Below, one piece after another: positions 24,249 through 33,260 of a stretch of DNA of 49,856 nt (its first letter is position 1; each line of letters starts with the position of its first letter). Origin of the DNA: RGIG8767 sp045531685 (lineage in GTDB: Bacteria; Bacillota; Clostridia; Lachnospirales; Lachnospiraceae). The position numbers and the translations under genes were made by a program. Location: the NCBI GenBank assembly GCA_045531685.1, contig JAZSEL010000089.1:1-49856 (forward strand), in the 5' to 3' direction. The notes below the pieces were generated by a model. That model saw nothing but the letters and a program-made list of their open reading frames with translations. It made no database searches and was not told where the DNA came from.

Positions 24249-24842
24249 TCAGCATCGGAGGGTATGTCCATTTTCCTTTAACCACTTTCTATGTTCTTTG
24301 TAATCTGGTAAAATATCTTCAACCATATTCCAGAAATCTTTGGAATGATTCATGTGGGTAAGATGGCAGAGTTCATGAACGACCACATAGTCAAGAACAC
24401 GCGGCGGTGCCATCATTAAACGGAAATTAAAGGATAGGGTTCCGTTGCCGGAACAGCTACCCCAGCGGGTCTTCTGGTCGCGGATGGTGATTTTGTCAAA
24501 ATGACCGCCGGTAAATTTATGGTAGTATTCTACCCGTTTTGGAATATATTCCTTGGCGGCATCGCGGTAGCGCTTTTCCAGTGCCAGGGTCCGGTGGGAT
24601 TTCTCTTCTGTAGGAGTTGCGGGTTGGATATGGCGTTGTTTCTCATAGGTTTTGAGAATCCAGGCAGATTTATTTTGAACAAAGGACAGAATCATGGCAT
24701 TGGGCATAAGTTTAGGTGCACGGATGATAATGCCTCCTCCGGGCTGCACAGTGATGCCTACGGAGCGGCGGTTAGTTTTTATTAAGGTTGCCGGGAGTTT
24801 GTGAGTGAATCCGTTTGCGGATAATGTCAGAGTTATGTTCAT
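24249..24842 (-). CDS. YgjP-type (DUF45) metallopeptidase
   Basis: Predicted zinc peptidase of 197 residues. The HELCH motif (156-160) gives two zinc-ligand His and the catalytic Glu, and HMNHSKDFW (163-171) supplies the third ligand. The preceding RWGSCSGNGTLSFNFRLM block is the family signature. The ATG at 24842 is chosen over the far-upstream codon at 24905 because the family sequence begins here, with AAAGGC upstream. The cellular substrate is unknown. A small CTCCG/CGGAG stem overlaps its 3' end. Confidence 0.87.
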   Translation of the reverse strand: MNITLTLSANGFTHKLPATLIKTNRRSVGITVQPGGGIIIRAPKLMPNAMILSFVQNKSAWILKTYEKQRHIQPATPTEEKSHRTLALEKRYRDAAKEYIPKRVEYYHKFTGGHFDKITIRDQKTRWGSCSGNGTLSFNFRLMMAPPRVLDYVVVHELCHLTHMNHSKDFWNMVEDILPDYKEHRKWLKENGHTLRC

Positions 24843-24983
24843 AGGAAACTGCCTTTTCAATAATGATTGCTGAAATGATAACCAAATAGTGTAATGACTA
24901 GTCATTACAAGGGTAATATCAACAGCGTTTTTGTGATTTTGATTGTAGCATAAGAAGAAATAAGAGAAAAGAAGGATTTGACA

Positions 24984-25682
24984 GTGGGCGGAAATAAGGA
25001 TTGTGCAGTATTAATCGGAGCAGGTGAACTTGATAACAGCCAGGCAATTGCCATACAGCAAAAAAAGCAAGGGGGGGCATACATAATTGCTTTGGATGGC
25101 GGCCTTTTGTTTTGTGCAAACCATAGCATTGAGCCGGATATGATAGTGGGAGATTTTGATTCCCTTGAGCAAGAGCTTGCAGTGTCGGATGAACAGAAAT
25201 GTGGTTCGGTAGCACAAGAACTTTTAGGTCAATACCAAACGGATATTATTTACCGCCTTCCATGTGAGAAGGATGATACGGATACTCTGGCTGCAATTAA
25301 AATGGCAGTGGCAAAAGGCTTCAAAAGCTTTACCATTTATGGCGGACTTGGCGGAAGACTCAGCCACACCATGGCAAATATCCAAAGTCTTCTATATTTA
25401 AAAGAAAGGGGACTGCATGGGGAACTGGTTGGACATAACAGCCGGATATTTTTGGTGAAAGAAGAGTGCATTACCTTACAACAGCAGGAAAAAGGATATA
25501 TTTCTGTCTTTTCGTATTCGGAAAAAGCAGAAGGAGTAACTCTTAAGAACTTAAAGTATGAGATTGAGAATAGGATATTGACCAGCTCTTTTCCAATTGG
25601 TGTCAGCAATGAGTTTGTAGGAAGAGAAGCAGAGATTTCAGTAAGACAAGGAGTTTTACTGGTGGTGATGGAATATGTATAG
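24984..25682 (+). CDS. thiN: Thiamine diphosphokinase
   Basis: Cytoplasmic enzyme of 232 residues that converts thiamine to thiamine diphosphate using ATP. Family motifs appear in order: LIGAGELDN, IIALDGGLLFC, DMIVGDFDSL (metal and ATP site), KDDTDTLAAIKMA and TIYGGLGGRLSHTMANI. A C-terminal beta-sandwich completes thiamine binding. The GTG at 24984 is chosen because AAGGA ends seven bases before it; an in-frame TTG at 24978 is too close to that site. No TPP riboswitch elements were seen in the leader. In many Firmicutes thiN follows rpe and rsgA, which are absent here. Confidence 0.93.
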   Translation: MGGNKDCAVLIGAGELDNSQAIAIQQKKQGGAYIIALDGGLLFCANHSIEPDMIVGDFDSLEQELAVSDEQKCGSVAQELLGQYQTDIIYRLPCEKDDTDTLAAIKMAVAKGFKSFTIYGGLGGRLSHTMANIQSLLYLKERGLHGELVGHNSRIFLVKEECITLQQQEKGYISVFSYSEKAEGVTLKNLKYEIENRILTSSFPIGVSNEFVGREAEISVRQGVLLVVMEYV

Positions 25683-25705
25683 TTAATAAAAATGTTTAGT
25701 AAGAG

Positions 25706-25769
25706 AAAAAAGCCGGACCTGTTTTTGGGTTTGAGTTTACACTCAACCAGAAACAGGCCCCGGCTTTTT
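25706..25769. terminator. Long bidirectional terminator between thiN and CDF gene
   Basis: An imperfect stem of about 28 bp with outer arms AAAAAGCCGG and CCGGCTTTTT and a TTTAC-type apical loop near 25737-25741. It reaches the stop codon of the convergent CDF gene and serves both. Confidence 0.85.
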
Positions 25770-26934
25770 ATATATATGTATGATCTACTTTAATTACAAC
25801 AAAGTAACATGGATTCAATTCTTTTACTTTTTCATCAATCAGGGCATGGAGTTCGCTGTCCTTCATTCCAAAACGGTAAGGAACCAATACATCAAACAGG
25901 ATGTTGGTATGGGTCGGACCTTTTACCACTCTGAAATCATGAAATTGAAGATTGGAATCAATTTTATGGATGACTTCTCTGACCTGCTCCCTCAAAGCAT
26001 CCACTTCCGGGTCATCCACACAGATAGGGTCCATATGGATAACGGCTTCACAGTCACAGGTTTCGGCTAAGTCGTGTTCGATATGGTCAATTAAATCGTG
26101 CATTTCCAACAAATCCCCGTTAGAAGGTACTTCTGCATGTAAAGACACTACCACACGGCCCGGACCGTAGTCATGAATCATCATGTCATGAATCCCGAGA
26201 ATCAAATCGTGAGAGGTTACGATTTGTTCTATTTTTTCAACATATTCCTTATCGGGAGCCTTGCCAAGCAAAGGGTCGATGGTGTCTTTGGCAGCATGGA
26301 ATCCGGAGTATAAAATAAACAGTCCAACTAGGAAGCCGCAATACCCATCAATTTGATATCCTGAAAAGAGAGAGATAAGGGAGGATACTAATACCAATAA
26401 GGTAGACAGAGTGTCACCCCGGCTGTCGGCAGCAGTAGCAAGGAGTGCCGCGCTGTCAATTTTCTTGCCAATCTGCTGATTGTAAAAGGACATATATATT
26501 TTTACTAAAATTGAAACCACTAAAATAGCGATTACCAGAGGATTTACCGCTGTGGTTTGCGGATTCATAATTTTGTCAAAGGATGATTTTAATAATTCCA
26601 CTGCCATCATAATAATCAGAAGAGCGACCAAAAGTCCTGACAGGTATTCAATCCGTCCGTGTCCGTACGGATGGTCCGGGTCCGGTTTTTGGGAAGCCAT
26701 CTTAAAACCTGCCAATGTAATAAAGGAAGAGCCGGCGTCGGACAAATTGTTAATGGCGTCTGCGGTAATGGCAATGGAGTGGCTGATGCCACCGGCTAAG
26801 AACTTGCCGATAAACAGGATAATATTAAGGACAATGCCTACGATTCCGCAAAGCATTCCGTAGGAATGGCGTACAGCAGATGATTTGGTATTGTCATAAT
26901 TGGGTATAAAGCGTTTTGCTAATAAAGTAAACAT
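25768..26934 (-). CDS. Cation diffusion facilitator family exporter
   Basis: Membrane metal-proton antiporter of 388 residues for divalent cations such as Zn, Mn or Fe. The transport site is visible in ITADAINNLSDAGSS, which carries the conserved Asp pair, with the partner motif later in the membrane domain at LATAADSRGDTLST. PDPDHPYGHGRIEYL is the family loop between spans. A large cytoplasmic C-terminal domain (about 210-388) has metal-sensing ferredoxin-like character and extends beyond the usual 300-residue length. It starts with ATG; ATTCCTCG on the plus strand reads as a CGAGGAAT ribosome site. Metal specificity cannot be decided from sequence alone. Confidence 0.9.
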   Translation of the reverse strand: MFTLLAKRFIPNYDNTKSSAVRHSYGMLCGIVGIVLNIILFIGKFLAGGISHSIAITADAINNLSDAGSSFITLAGFKMASQKPDPDHPYGHGRIEYLSGLLVALLIIMMAVELLKSSFDKIMNPQTTAVNPLVIAILVVSILVKIYMSFYNQQIGKKIDSAALLATAADSRGDTLSTLLVLVSSLISLFSGYQIDGYCGFLVGLFILYSGFHAAKDTIDPLLGKAPDKEYVEKIEQIVTSHDLILGIHDMMIHDYGPGRVVVSLHAEVPSNGDLLEMHDLIDHIEHDLAETCDCEAVIHMDPICVDDPEVDALREQVREVIHKIDSNLQFHDFRVVKGPTHTNILFDVLVPYRFGMKDSELHALIDEKVKELNPCYFVVIKVDHTYI

Positions 26935-27051
26935 TGTATTCCTCGCAAATGGTCTGATTGTAAGTCGGTTAAAACAACTCCGGTATCACGATGACAGCAC
27001 GGATTCGCCCTGGCACAATGATATGGTTTTGATAAAGGAAGTCTAGCATAA

Positions 27052-27096
27052 TCTGCCGTGGTTTGTCACGGCAGACATGGGTTGCATACGGGCAAC
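27052..27096. promoter_or_regulatory. Paired inverted repeats between CDF exporter and FapA genes
   Basis: TCTGCCGTG (27052-27060) and CACGGCAGA (27067-27075) are perfect 9-bp arms. A second small hairpin, GTTGC-ATACGG-GCAAC, lies at 27081-27096. Neither has a T tract. They sit in the 319-base divergent gap and could be an operator or leader RNA. Confidence 0.5.
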
Positions 27097-27177
27097 TTGG
27101 GTAAGTCGTGGTTGGAAGGGAACGAAGGTATTTGGCTAAAAGACGGCAGTATTTTTGTATAAATTGTGCATAATTAG

Positions 27178-27206
27178 TTGAAGTGATGTGTAAAAAATGT
27201 GATAAT
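27178..27206 (+). promoter_or_regulatory. Promoter for the FapA/HD-GYP operon
   Basis: -35 TTGAAG (27178-27183), a 17-base spacer and -10 GATAAT (27201-27206), about 48 bases upstream of the FapA start. Confidence 0.6.
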
Positions 27207-27253
27207 AATATCAGAACAAATGAGTTGTCTTTACAAATAAAAGGGTAATTCTT

Positions 27254-29404
27254 ATGAGGGAAGAAGAAAGCAGGGCAATTGCCCAATTCGAAGAAGATCA
27301 GATAAATGAAATTAAGCTTGGAAAGGCAGCCGGGGTTGATACGGCTTTGTATGCCGACCCTAAGTATCTTGCCATTCAGATGCGCCAAATCCGGCTTGGA
27401 CTTATGGAGTATTTAGCGGTAGAGACGTACGCAGACCCGGAATACGACTGGTTCCAGATGGAAGAAATCCGCAAGGGTCTCAGGGATAAGGTGGATATTG
27501 GTCTGTTTGCAAGAAAAGAGATTCCTTATGAAAAAATGCGGCAAATCCGTAAGGGATTGAAGAAGGGAATTAATCTTTCGGATGCTCTGCATTTGGAAGC
27601 AGATGTGTTGGAGCAGTTCCGGCTTGCACAGGAAGAGCAATTGGACATTGGCGGATATATTGCGGAGGGCTATGGAGCCAGACAGTTATTTGAGATCCGT
27701 TTGGCAATGAAGGCCGGATTGGATATGAAACCGTATCTGATAAGAGAATACATTGGTCCTTCTTTGGCTGAGATTCGAAAAGGTCTTGCATCGGGAGTGG
27801 ACGTATTCGTTTACGCGAAAATGGAGTATAGCTGGCGGCAGATGCGTGAACTCCGTCTGGGTATGGAGAACCGGATTGAGATACAAAAGTATAGCAGTCC
27901 GCTGTATAGCTGGCAGCAGATGCGTGAAATAAGAACCGGTCTGCAACAGGGATTGGATGTAAGCGATTACGGAAGGCTCCGTTATACGGCAAGAGAAATG
28001 CGTAAGCGCCGGATGGCACTTCTCGGAGATATCTGTCAGGAAGAGCAGGTTCTTACAAAGGAACTGATTAAGGCAGAAGATATAGAGGTGGAAATATCCA
28101 CCAATTCTATGGAAGCCTATGCCAGAGTGTTGGTGAAGGATAAGGTGGTAACAAGGGAAAGACTGGTTGAGATATTGGAGCATCACGGAATTAAGGCAGG
28201 CATTCAGGAATCGGCTTTGGAAACCTTAATGAAAGGGGAAGATGAGAAAAAGCCGGTGCTTGTTGCAAGGGGACAGATTCCGCGAAAGGGCGCGGATGGT
28301 TGGTATGAATGCTTCTTTAGAACCATCATAAACAGAAGACCGAAAATTTTAAAGGACGGCTCCGCGGATTATCAAAATGTAGAATGGTTTGAAACGGTAA
28401 AGGAAGGGCAGAAGCTGGCATATTACCATAACGCGGAAGAAGGAACCGACGGTTATACCATAAGCGGAAAGAGCATTCCGGCACAGAGGGGAACGGAAAA
28501 GCCCCTTCTTGTGGGTAAGGGATTTAAGATGGAAGCCGACCGTAAAACATATATTGCTACCGTGACGGGTATGGTTATGATGACGGACACCACCCTGGAA
28601 ATTTCCCGTCATATGGAAGTAGATGATGTTACGATGGCAACGGGTAATATTTATTTTGACGGAAGCCTGCATATAAAAGGAAATGTGGAAAGCGGTGTGG
28701 AAGTCAAGTGCAGCGAGGACCTTGAGATAGATGGTAATGTGGGAGCGGCAACCATTATCTGCGGCGGTAATATTTTACTGAAAAAAGGTATGAATGCAGC
28801 CGGACATGGATTAATCCAGTCAGAAAAAGGAATTGTGAGCCGGTTTTTTGAAGCCGTAAAAGTAGAAGCAAAGGAAGATATTCAGGTAAATAAGAGTTTG
28901 AACAGTCAGTTGTATGCAGGCGGAATGATTATAAGCTCTTCCATTCTGGCAGGAGGCGTGGCTTGTGCAGAGAAGGGCTTCCGCATTACCAATGTTGGCA
29001 ATGGCATTGGTCTTCATACAGCATTAAAGATTGGCTTCAGTGAACAGGTGCAGCAGGAATTGAACCGGATTCACAATATTGTTTGCGATTCGGAGCAGGA
29101 ATTAAGAATGCTGCAGAATTCCTATAAGGATATGCTTGCCAAATATCCGCCGGAAGTGCGTAACGGAATGGAAATGTTTTTGAAGCTGGAGAAGGCAATT
29201 GTTACCAAACAGAAGCAGATGGAAGATTTGCGTAAGCTGATTGACAGCCATTATGCGAGAATCAAAGAAGCAAAAGTGGTGATTGGCGGACGTGCCCATG
29301 AGGGGGCTTTCGTCGAAATAAGCGGGCGCAGATGGCAGGCCGGTAATCAGTACAATATTGTAGTCAGAAACAATGAAGGCGAAATTGTGGTAAAGGACAG
29401 CTGA
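27254..29404 (+). CDS. FapA-family (DUF342) protein with N-terminal 25-residue repeats
   Basis: Cytoplasmic protein of 716 residues. Residues about 5-255 are roughly ten copies of a 24-26-residue helical repeat of the form QMREIRxGLxxGxDVxxYAxPxY. After a linker, a FapA/DUF342 region follows (about 270-600) whose C-terminal part (about 470-590) has the short alternating beta pattern of a right-handed helix, then a coiled coil (about 605-690). Family members such as B. subtilis YlbV/FapA-like proteins are poorly understood and linked to envelope, motility or polymer functions. The ATG has AAGGG upstream. The HD-GYP regulator gene follows 19 bases later and is surely cotranscribed. Confidence 0.82.
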   Translation: MREEESRAIAQFEEDQINEIKLGKAAGVDTALYADPKYLAIQMRQIRLGLMEYLAVETYADPEYDWFQMEEIRKGLRDKVDIGLFARKEIPYEKMRQIRKGLKKGINLSDALHLEADVLEQFRLAQEEQLDIGGYIAEGYGARQLFEIRLAMKAGLDMKPYLIREYIGPSLAEIRKGLASGVDVFVYAKMEYSWRQMRELRLGMENRIEIQKYSSPLYSWQQMREIRTGLQQGLDVSDYGRLRYTAREMRKRRMALLGDICQEEQVLTKELIKAEDIEVEISTNSMEAYARVLVKDKVVTRERLVEILEHHGIKAGIQESALETLMKGEDEKKPVLVARGQIPRKGADGWYECFFRTIINRRPKILKDGSADYQNVEWFETVKEGQKLAYYHNAEEGTDGYTISGKSIPAQRGTEKPLLVGKGFKMEADRKTYIATVTGMVMMTDTTLEISRHMEVDDVTMATGNIYFDGSLHIKGNVESGVEVKCSEDLEIDGNVGAATIICGGNILLKKGMNAAGHGLIQSEKGIVSRFFEAVKVEAKEDIQVNKSLNSQLYAGGMIISSSILAGGVACAEKGFRITNVGNGIGLHTALKIGFSEQVQQELNRIHNIVCDSEQELRMLQNSYKDMLAKYPPEVRNGMEMFLKLEKAIVTKQKQMEDLRKLIDSHYARIKEAKVVIGGRAHEGAFVEISGRRWQAGNQYNIVVRNNEGEIVVKDS

Positions 29405-29423
29405 CAGTGCGGGGGAAAAGGTT

Positions 29424-30536
29424 ATGAGAAATGTAATTCTGATAGTGGATGATTCTCTTTTTAACAGGCAAATGCTTTGTGATATTTTAAAAGAAAAATA
29501 TGAGCTTGTGGAAGCGACTGACGGTCAGGAGGCTCTGGGGATTATCGAAAAGCAAAAAGAGAAAATAGCGGCAATATTGCTGGATATCGTAATGCCTAAT
29601 ATGGATGGGCTTGCACTGCTGAAAATTTTAAATGCCAAAAAGTATTTGGAAGATTTTCCGGTCCTGATGGTAACGGGGGAAAATTCCTTTGAGATTTTGG
29701 CAGAGTGTTTTCATTACGGAGCTTCCGATTACATACGGAAACCGGTGCAAAAGGATTTTGTTACGGAGAGAGTAGAAAAACTGACGGAGCTTTATCTGAA
29801 GAAAAATGAATATAAGGAAAAGGTGGACAAGCAGACTCTTACCCTTCGCAACCAGTACAAAATTCTGCAGGCACAGTCAGAGCAGTTAAAAAAGGTAAAT
29901 GACAGCATTATTGAGATGTTGGGAACCATTGTGGAGTACCGTAATTTGGAAAACCGTGGACATACCAAGAAAATTAGCGGGTTTACACAGATTTTGGCAA
30001 ATCATATGATGAATACCTACCCGGAATACGGTCTTACGCCGGAAAAAATAAAAGTCATTGTATCTACCAGTGTGTTGCATGATATCGGTAAAATATTGAT
30101 TAAAGAATCCGTATTGCTAAAACCGGGCAAATTGACCCCGGAAGAGAAGGAGTATGTAAGGTCCCACCCTCTCAGAGGATATGAGATAGCAGATGCGATT
30201 ACAGAGGCATGGGGCGAGGAATACCAGAAATGCTGTCGTGAGATTACCCGCTCCCACCATGAGAGATATGACGGAAACGGTTATCCGGACGGATTAAAGG
30301 GTGACGAGATTCCGATTTCGGCCCAGCTGGTGTCCATAGCGGATTGTTATGAAAGTCTGATTAGTGAGACACCATATAAGAATGCGGTTTCCTATGAAGA
30401 GGCATTTAACAAAATTATGCAGGGTGAAAAAGGAGTCTTTTCCCCTAAATTATTGGAATGTTTCCGCAAGGCGAAAAAAGAATTTGAAGCGTGTGCGGAG
30501 AAATATAGAATGGACGAAACAGATGAAGTGCTCTAG
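29424..30536 (+). CDS. Response regulator with HD-GYP c-di-GMP phosphodiesterase domain
   Basis: Cytoplasmic signalling protein of 370 residues. An N-terminal receiver domain (1-125) has acidic pocket Asp9/Asp10 and phosphoacceptor Asp54 (ILLDIVMP). A coiled-coil linker (about 130-165) leads to an HD-GYP domain with VLHDIGK, RSHHERYDGNGYPDGL and a later IADCYESL helix, all intact, so it should hydrolyse c-di-GMP. The ATG has GGGGGAAAAGG upstream. It is the second gene of the FapA operon. No cognate kinase is adjacent. A terminator overlaps its stop codon. Confidence 0.93.
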   Translation: MRNVILIVDDSLFNRQMLCDILKEKYELVEATDGQEALGIIEKQKEKIAAILLDIVMPNMDGLALLKILNAKKYLEDFPVLMVTGENSFEILAECFHYGASDYIRKPVQKDFVTERVEKLTELYLKKNEYKEKVDKQTLTLRNQYKILQAQSEQLKKVNDSIIEMLGTIVEYRNLENRGHTKKISGFTQILANHMMNTYPEYGLTPEKIKVIVSTSVLHDIGKILIKESVLLKPGKLTPEEKEYVRSHPLRGYEIADAITEAWGEEYQKCCREITRSHHERYDGNGYPDGLKGDEIPISAQLVSIADCYESLISETPYKNAVSYEEAFNKIMQGEKGVFSPKLLECFRKAKKEFEACAEKYRMDETDEVL

Positions 30537-30551
30537 GGGCACTTCATTTTG
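30524..30551 (+). terminator. Terminator overlapping the HD-GYP stop codon
   Basis: TGAAGTGC pairs with GCACTTCA around a 7-base loop, followed by TTTT. The stop codon TAG lies in the loop. Confidence 0.7.
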
Positions 30552-30616
30552 CTTAAGAGGGGTGTATTTTAATAAATACAATACTTGTTTTTGCCCCATA
30601 AAATACTTGTTGACGG

Positions 30617-30646
30617 TTGCAAGAAGTGAAATGTTAGTGTTATAAT
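30617..30646 (+). promoter_or_regulatory. Promoter for gpmI
   Basis: -35 TTGCAA (30617-30622), an 18-base spacer and a perfect -10 TATAAT (30641-30646). The transcript would have a leader of roughly 135 bases before the ATG at 30790, without a recognised riboswitch. Confidence 0.7.
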
Positions 30647-30789
30647 TCATGTCGGTGGAAACCGGGCGGGTAAGAAGAGTCCTTATTAATAGGAAGATTT
30701 TCTTACTGTTATCGTGTAATAATAGTAATCTGCTTCAGATTATTTTAATGTCAATGAAATTGCCGTTATACGGCGGAATGGAGAGAAAA

Positions 30790-32331
30790 ATGAGTAAAAA
30801 ACCAACAGTATTAATGATTCTTGACGGATACGGTCTTAACAAAAAAGAAGACGGTAACGCAGTAGCAATTGCTAAGACACCTGTTATGGATAAATTAATG
30901 AAGGAATATCCATTTGTAGAAGGAAATGCCAGCGGAATGGCAGTTGGTCTTCCGGACGGACAGATGGGTAACTCCGAAGTAGGACACCTTAACATGGGTG
31001 CAGGAAGAATCGTATACCAGGAGCTTACAAGAATCACAAAAGAAATCCAGGACGGAACATTCTTTGAAAATCCTGCTTTGCTTGCAGCAGTTAATAACTG
31101 TAAGGCAAATGATTCGGCCCTTCATATGTTTGGTTTATTATCAGACGGTGGTGTACACAGCCACAATACACATTTATACGGATTGTTAGAGCTTGCTAAG
31201 AGAAACGGTCTTGAGAAGGTATACGTTCATGCATTCTTAGACGGACGTGATACACCTCCTGCAAGCGGAAAAGAATATGCAGAAGCGTTAGAAGCAGAAA
31301 TGGCAAAAATCGGTGTTGGTAAGATTGCATCTGTTGCAGGCAGATACTACGCAATGGACAGAGATAACAACTATGACCGTGTTAAGATTGCTTACGATGC
31401 TCTTACAAAGGGGGAAGGCAATAAGGGAACAAGTGGTCCTGCAGCGATTCAGGCTTCTTACGACAATGATAAGACAGACGAATTCGTTATCCCAACTGTA
31501 ATCGAAGAAAACGGTGCGCCTGTTGCAACAATTAAGGATAAGGATTCCGTAATCTTCTTTAACTTCCGTCCTGACAGAGCAAGAGAAATCACAAGAGCAT
31601 TCTGTGATGACGATTTCAAGGGATTTGAGAGAGAAAGATTAGATACAACATTTGTATGCTTCTCAGATTACGACCCAACCATTCCGAACAAAGAAGTTGC
31701 TTTCCACAAGATTTCCATTACGAATACATTTGGTGAATGGTTAGCAGCTAACAATATGACTCAGGCAAGAATCGCTGAGACAGAAAAATACGCTCACGTT
31801 ACATTCTTCTTCAACGGTGGTGTGGAAGAACCAAACGCAGGCGAGACAAGAATCTTAGTTAATTCTCCAAAGGAAGTTGCTACTTACGACCTTAAGCCTG
31901 AAATGAGCGCATACGAAGTATGTGACAAATTAGTAGAAGCAATTAAGTCCTGCGAATATGATGTTATCATCATCAACTTTGCTAACCCTGATATGGTTGG
32001 TCATACAGGTGTTCAGGAAGCTGCAGTTAAAGCGGTAGAAGCAGTGGATGAATGTGTTGGCAAGGCAGTGGATGCATTATTATCCGTAGACGGAACTATG
32101 TTTATCTGTGCTGACCACGGTAATGCAGAACAGCTTGTGGATTACGAAACAGGGGAACCATTCACGGCACATACAACTAACGAAGTTCCTTTCATCCTTG
32201 TAAATTATGACCCTGCATACACACTTGCAGAGGGTGGCTGCTTAGCGGATATCGTTCCTACATTAATCGCTACAATGGGAATGGAACAGCCTAAGGAAAT
32301 GACAGGAAAGTCTTTATTAATTAAGAAATAA
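30790..32331 (+). CDS. gpmI: 2,3-bisphosphoglycerate-independent phosphoglycerate mutase
   Basis: Glycolytic/gluconeogenic enzyme of 513 residues interconverting 3- and 2-phosphoglycerate; cytoplasmic, Mn-dependent. Alkaline-phosphatase fold motifs are intact: LDGYGL with metal-binding Asp12, GQMGNSEVGH with phosphoserine Ser62, HAFLDGRDTPP, and NFANPDMVGHTG plus CADHGNAEQ for the second metal set. The ATG at 30790 is preceded by GGAGAG; the longer frame from 30649 reads through promoter and leader and is not coding. Strongly biased codons (ACA, GGT, GAC, CTT) match high expression. It is monocistronic with its own promoter and terminator. Confidence 0.96.
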   Translation: MSKKPTVLMILDGYGLNKKEDGNAVAIAKTPVMDKLMKEYPFVEGNASGMAVGLPDGQMGNSEVGHLNMGAGRIVYQELTRITKEIQDGTFFENPALLAAVNNCKANDSALHMFGLLSDGGVHSHNTHLYGLLELAKRNGLEKVYVHAFLDGRDTPPASGKEYAEALEAEMAKIGVGKIASVAGRYYAMDRDNNYDRVKIAYDALTKGEGNKGTSGPAAIQASYDNDKTDEFVIPTVIEENGAPVATIKDKDSVIFFNFRPDRAREITRAFCDDDFKGFERERLDTTFVCFSDYDPTIPNKEVAFHKISITNTFGEWLAANNMTQARIAETEKYAHVTFFFNGGVEEPNAGETRILVNSPKEVATYDLKPEMSAYEVCDKLVEAIKSCEYDVIIINFANPDMVGHTGVQEAAVKAVEAVDECVGKAVDALLSVDGTMFICADHGNAEQLVDYETGEPFTAHTTNEVPFILVNYDPAYTLAEGGCLADIVPTLIATMGMEQPKEMTGKSLLIKK

Positions 32332-32340
32332 ATGATTAAA

Positions 32341-32371
32341 AAAGAAAGAGTCGGGTACGGCTCTTTCTTAG
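32341..32371 (+). terminator. Terminator after gpmI
   Basis: AAGAAAGAGTCG pairs with CGGCTCTTTCTT (one G-U pair) around GGTA. Confidence 0.8.
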
Positions 32372-32433
32372 ATTATATAGAAGGATTCTATTGTGATTTT
32401 GGGACAAAGGAATCCGAGGTATAGGAGAAAACC

Positions 32434-33117
32434 ATGTTAGGCACAATTGTAAATACAATCGCAGTAATTATCGGAGCAAGTATCGGTCTTTTGCTAAAAA
32501 AAGGAATTCCGGAGAGGTTGTCCGATACCATGATGAAGGGAATCGGTTTATGTACCCTCTTTTTGGGAATCAAAGGTTCTTTGGACGGACAGAATTCACT
32601 GATAATGATTATTTCTATCGTAATCGGTGCATTAATCGGGGAAGGAACTGATTTGGACGGTAAAATCAACCGCCTGGGCAAATGGCTTGAAAATAAATTC
32701 AGCAGCAAAAAGGGAGAAAAGATTTCCATTGCGGAAGGCTTTGTATCGGCATCCTTATTATTCTGTGTAGGAGCCATGACTATTGTTGGGGCTTTGCAGA
32801 GTGGTTTACAGGGCAATCACGAGATGCTTTACAACAAATCCATGTTGGATTTTGTGTCTTCTATTATCTTTGCCTCCTCATTGGGCTTGGGTGTAATGCT
32901 TTCGGCAGCATTTGTGTTTGTATATCAGGGTGCTATAACCATGCTTGCCACATGGGTGGCGCCGGTTTTATCCGATGTTGTTATTGCGGAAATGAATTGT
33001 GTGGGTTCTGTTATCATTATTGGAATTGCATTAAATTTACTTGGAATTACCAAGTTAAAAGTAATGAATTATGTACCGGCAATTTTTATCCCGATTATTC
33101 TGTGTCAGTTTATGTAA
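32434..33117 (+). CDS. DUF554 family membrane protein
   Basis: Integral membrane protein of 227 residues with about seven predicted spans. The N-terminal MLGTIVNTIAVIIGASIGL and the CVGAMTIVGALQSGLQGNHE region are the typical DUF554/YdfK-type signature. Possibly a transporter; the substrate is unknown. The ATG has TAGGAG upstream. It lies between gpmI and secG, both of which have their own promoters, so it is probably a separate transcript. A weak GTATC/GATAC hairpin follows it in the gap before secG. Confidence 0.87.
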   Translation: MLGTIVNTIAVIIGASIGLLLKKGIPERLSDTMMKGIGLCTLFLGIKGSLDGQNSLIMIISIVIGALIGEGTDLDGKINRLGKWLENKFSSKKGEKISIAEGFVSASLLFCVGAMTIVGALQSGLQGNHEMLYNKSMLDFVSSIIFASSLGLGVMLSAAFVFVYQGAITMLATWVAPVLSDVVIAEMNCVGSVIIIGIALNLLGITKLKVMNYVPAIFIPIILCQFM

Positions 33118-33200
33118 GTTGGAAAAGTTTGCGAAGTATCCGGATTTTGATACATATGTTATATTTACAATCTTTTTGGGAAAAACTATCAGAAATAAGG

Positions 33201-33229
33201 TTGCAATATAAATTCTTTTATGTTAGAAT
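33201..33229 (+). promoter_or_regulatory. Extended -10 promoter for secG cluster
   Basis: -35 TTGCAA (33201-33206), a 17-base spacer and an extended -10 TGTTAGAAT (33221-33229), 32 bases upstream of secG. Confidence 0.75.
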
Positions 33230-33260
33230 GAACTTCGCATGAAATTAGGAGGAGTCATTC

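Noticed and set aside
24241..24260. Terminator between rhodanese and metallopeptidase genes
   Set aside because: The CTCCG/CGGAG stem is only five pairs, overlaps the coding end and has no T tract.
24906..24983. TPP riboswitch ahead of thiN
   Set aside because: The leader is too short and lacks the CTGAGA core.
26969..27110. Possible transposase remnant on the minus strand (frame containing QNHIIVPGRIRAV)
   Set aside because: Only about 40 residues with vague resemblance, no inverted-repeat ends and no ribosome site; too little to support.
26935..27253. c-di-GMP riboswitch upstream of the FapA/HD-GYP operon
   Set aside because: Expected from context, but the conserved GEMM core motifs were not found by eye.
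30649..30789. N-terminal extension of GpmI
   Set aside because: It reads through the promoter region and leader; family homology and the ribosome site place the start at 30790.
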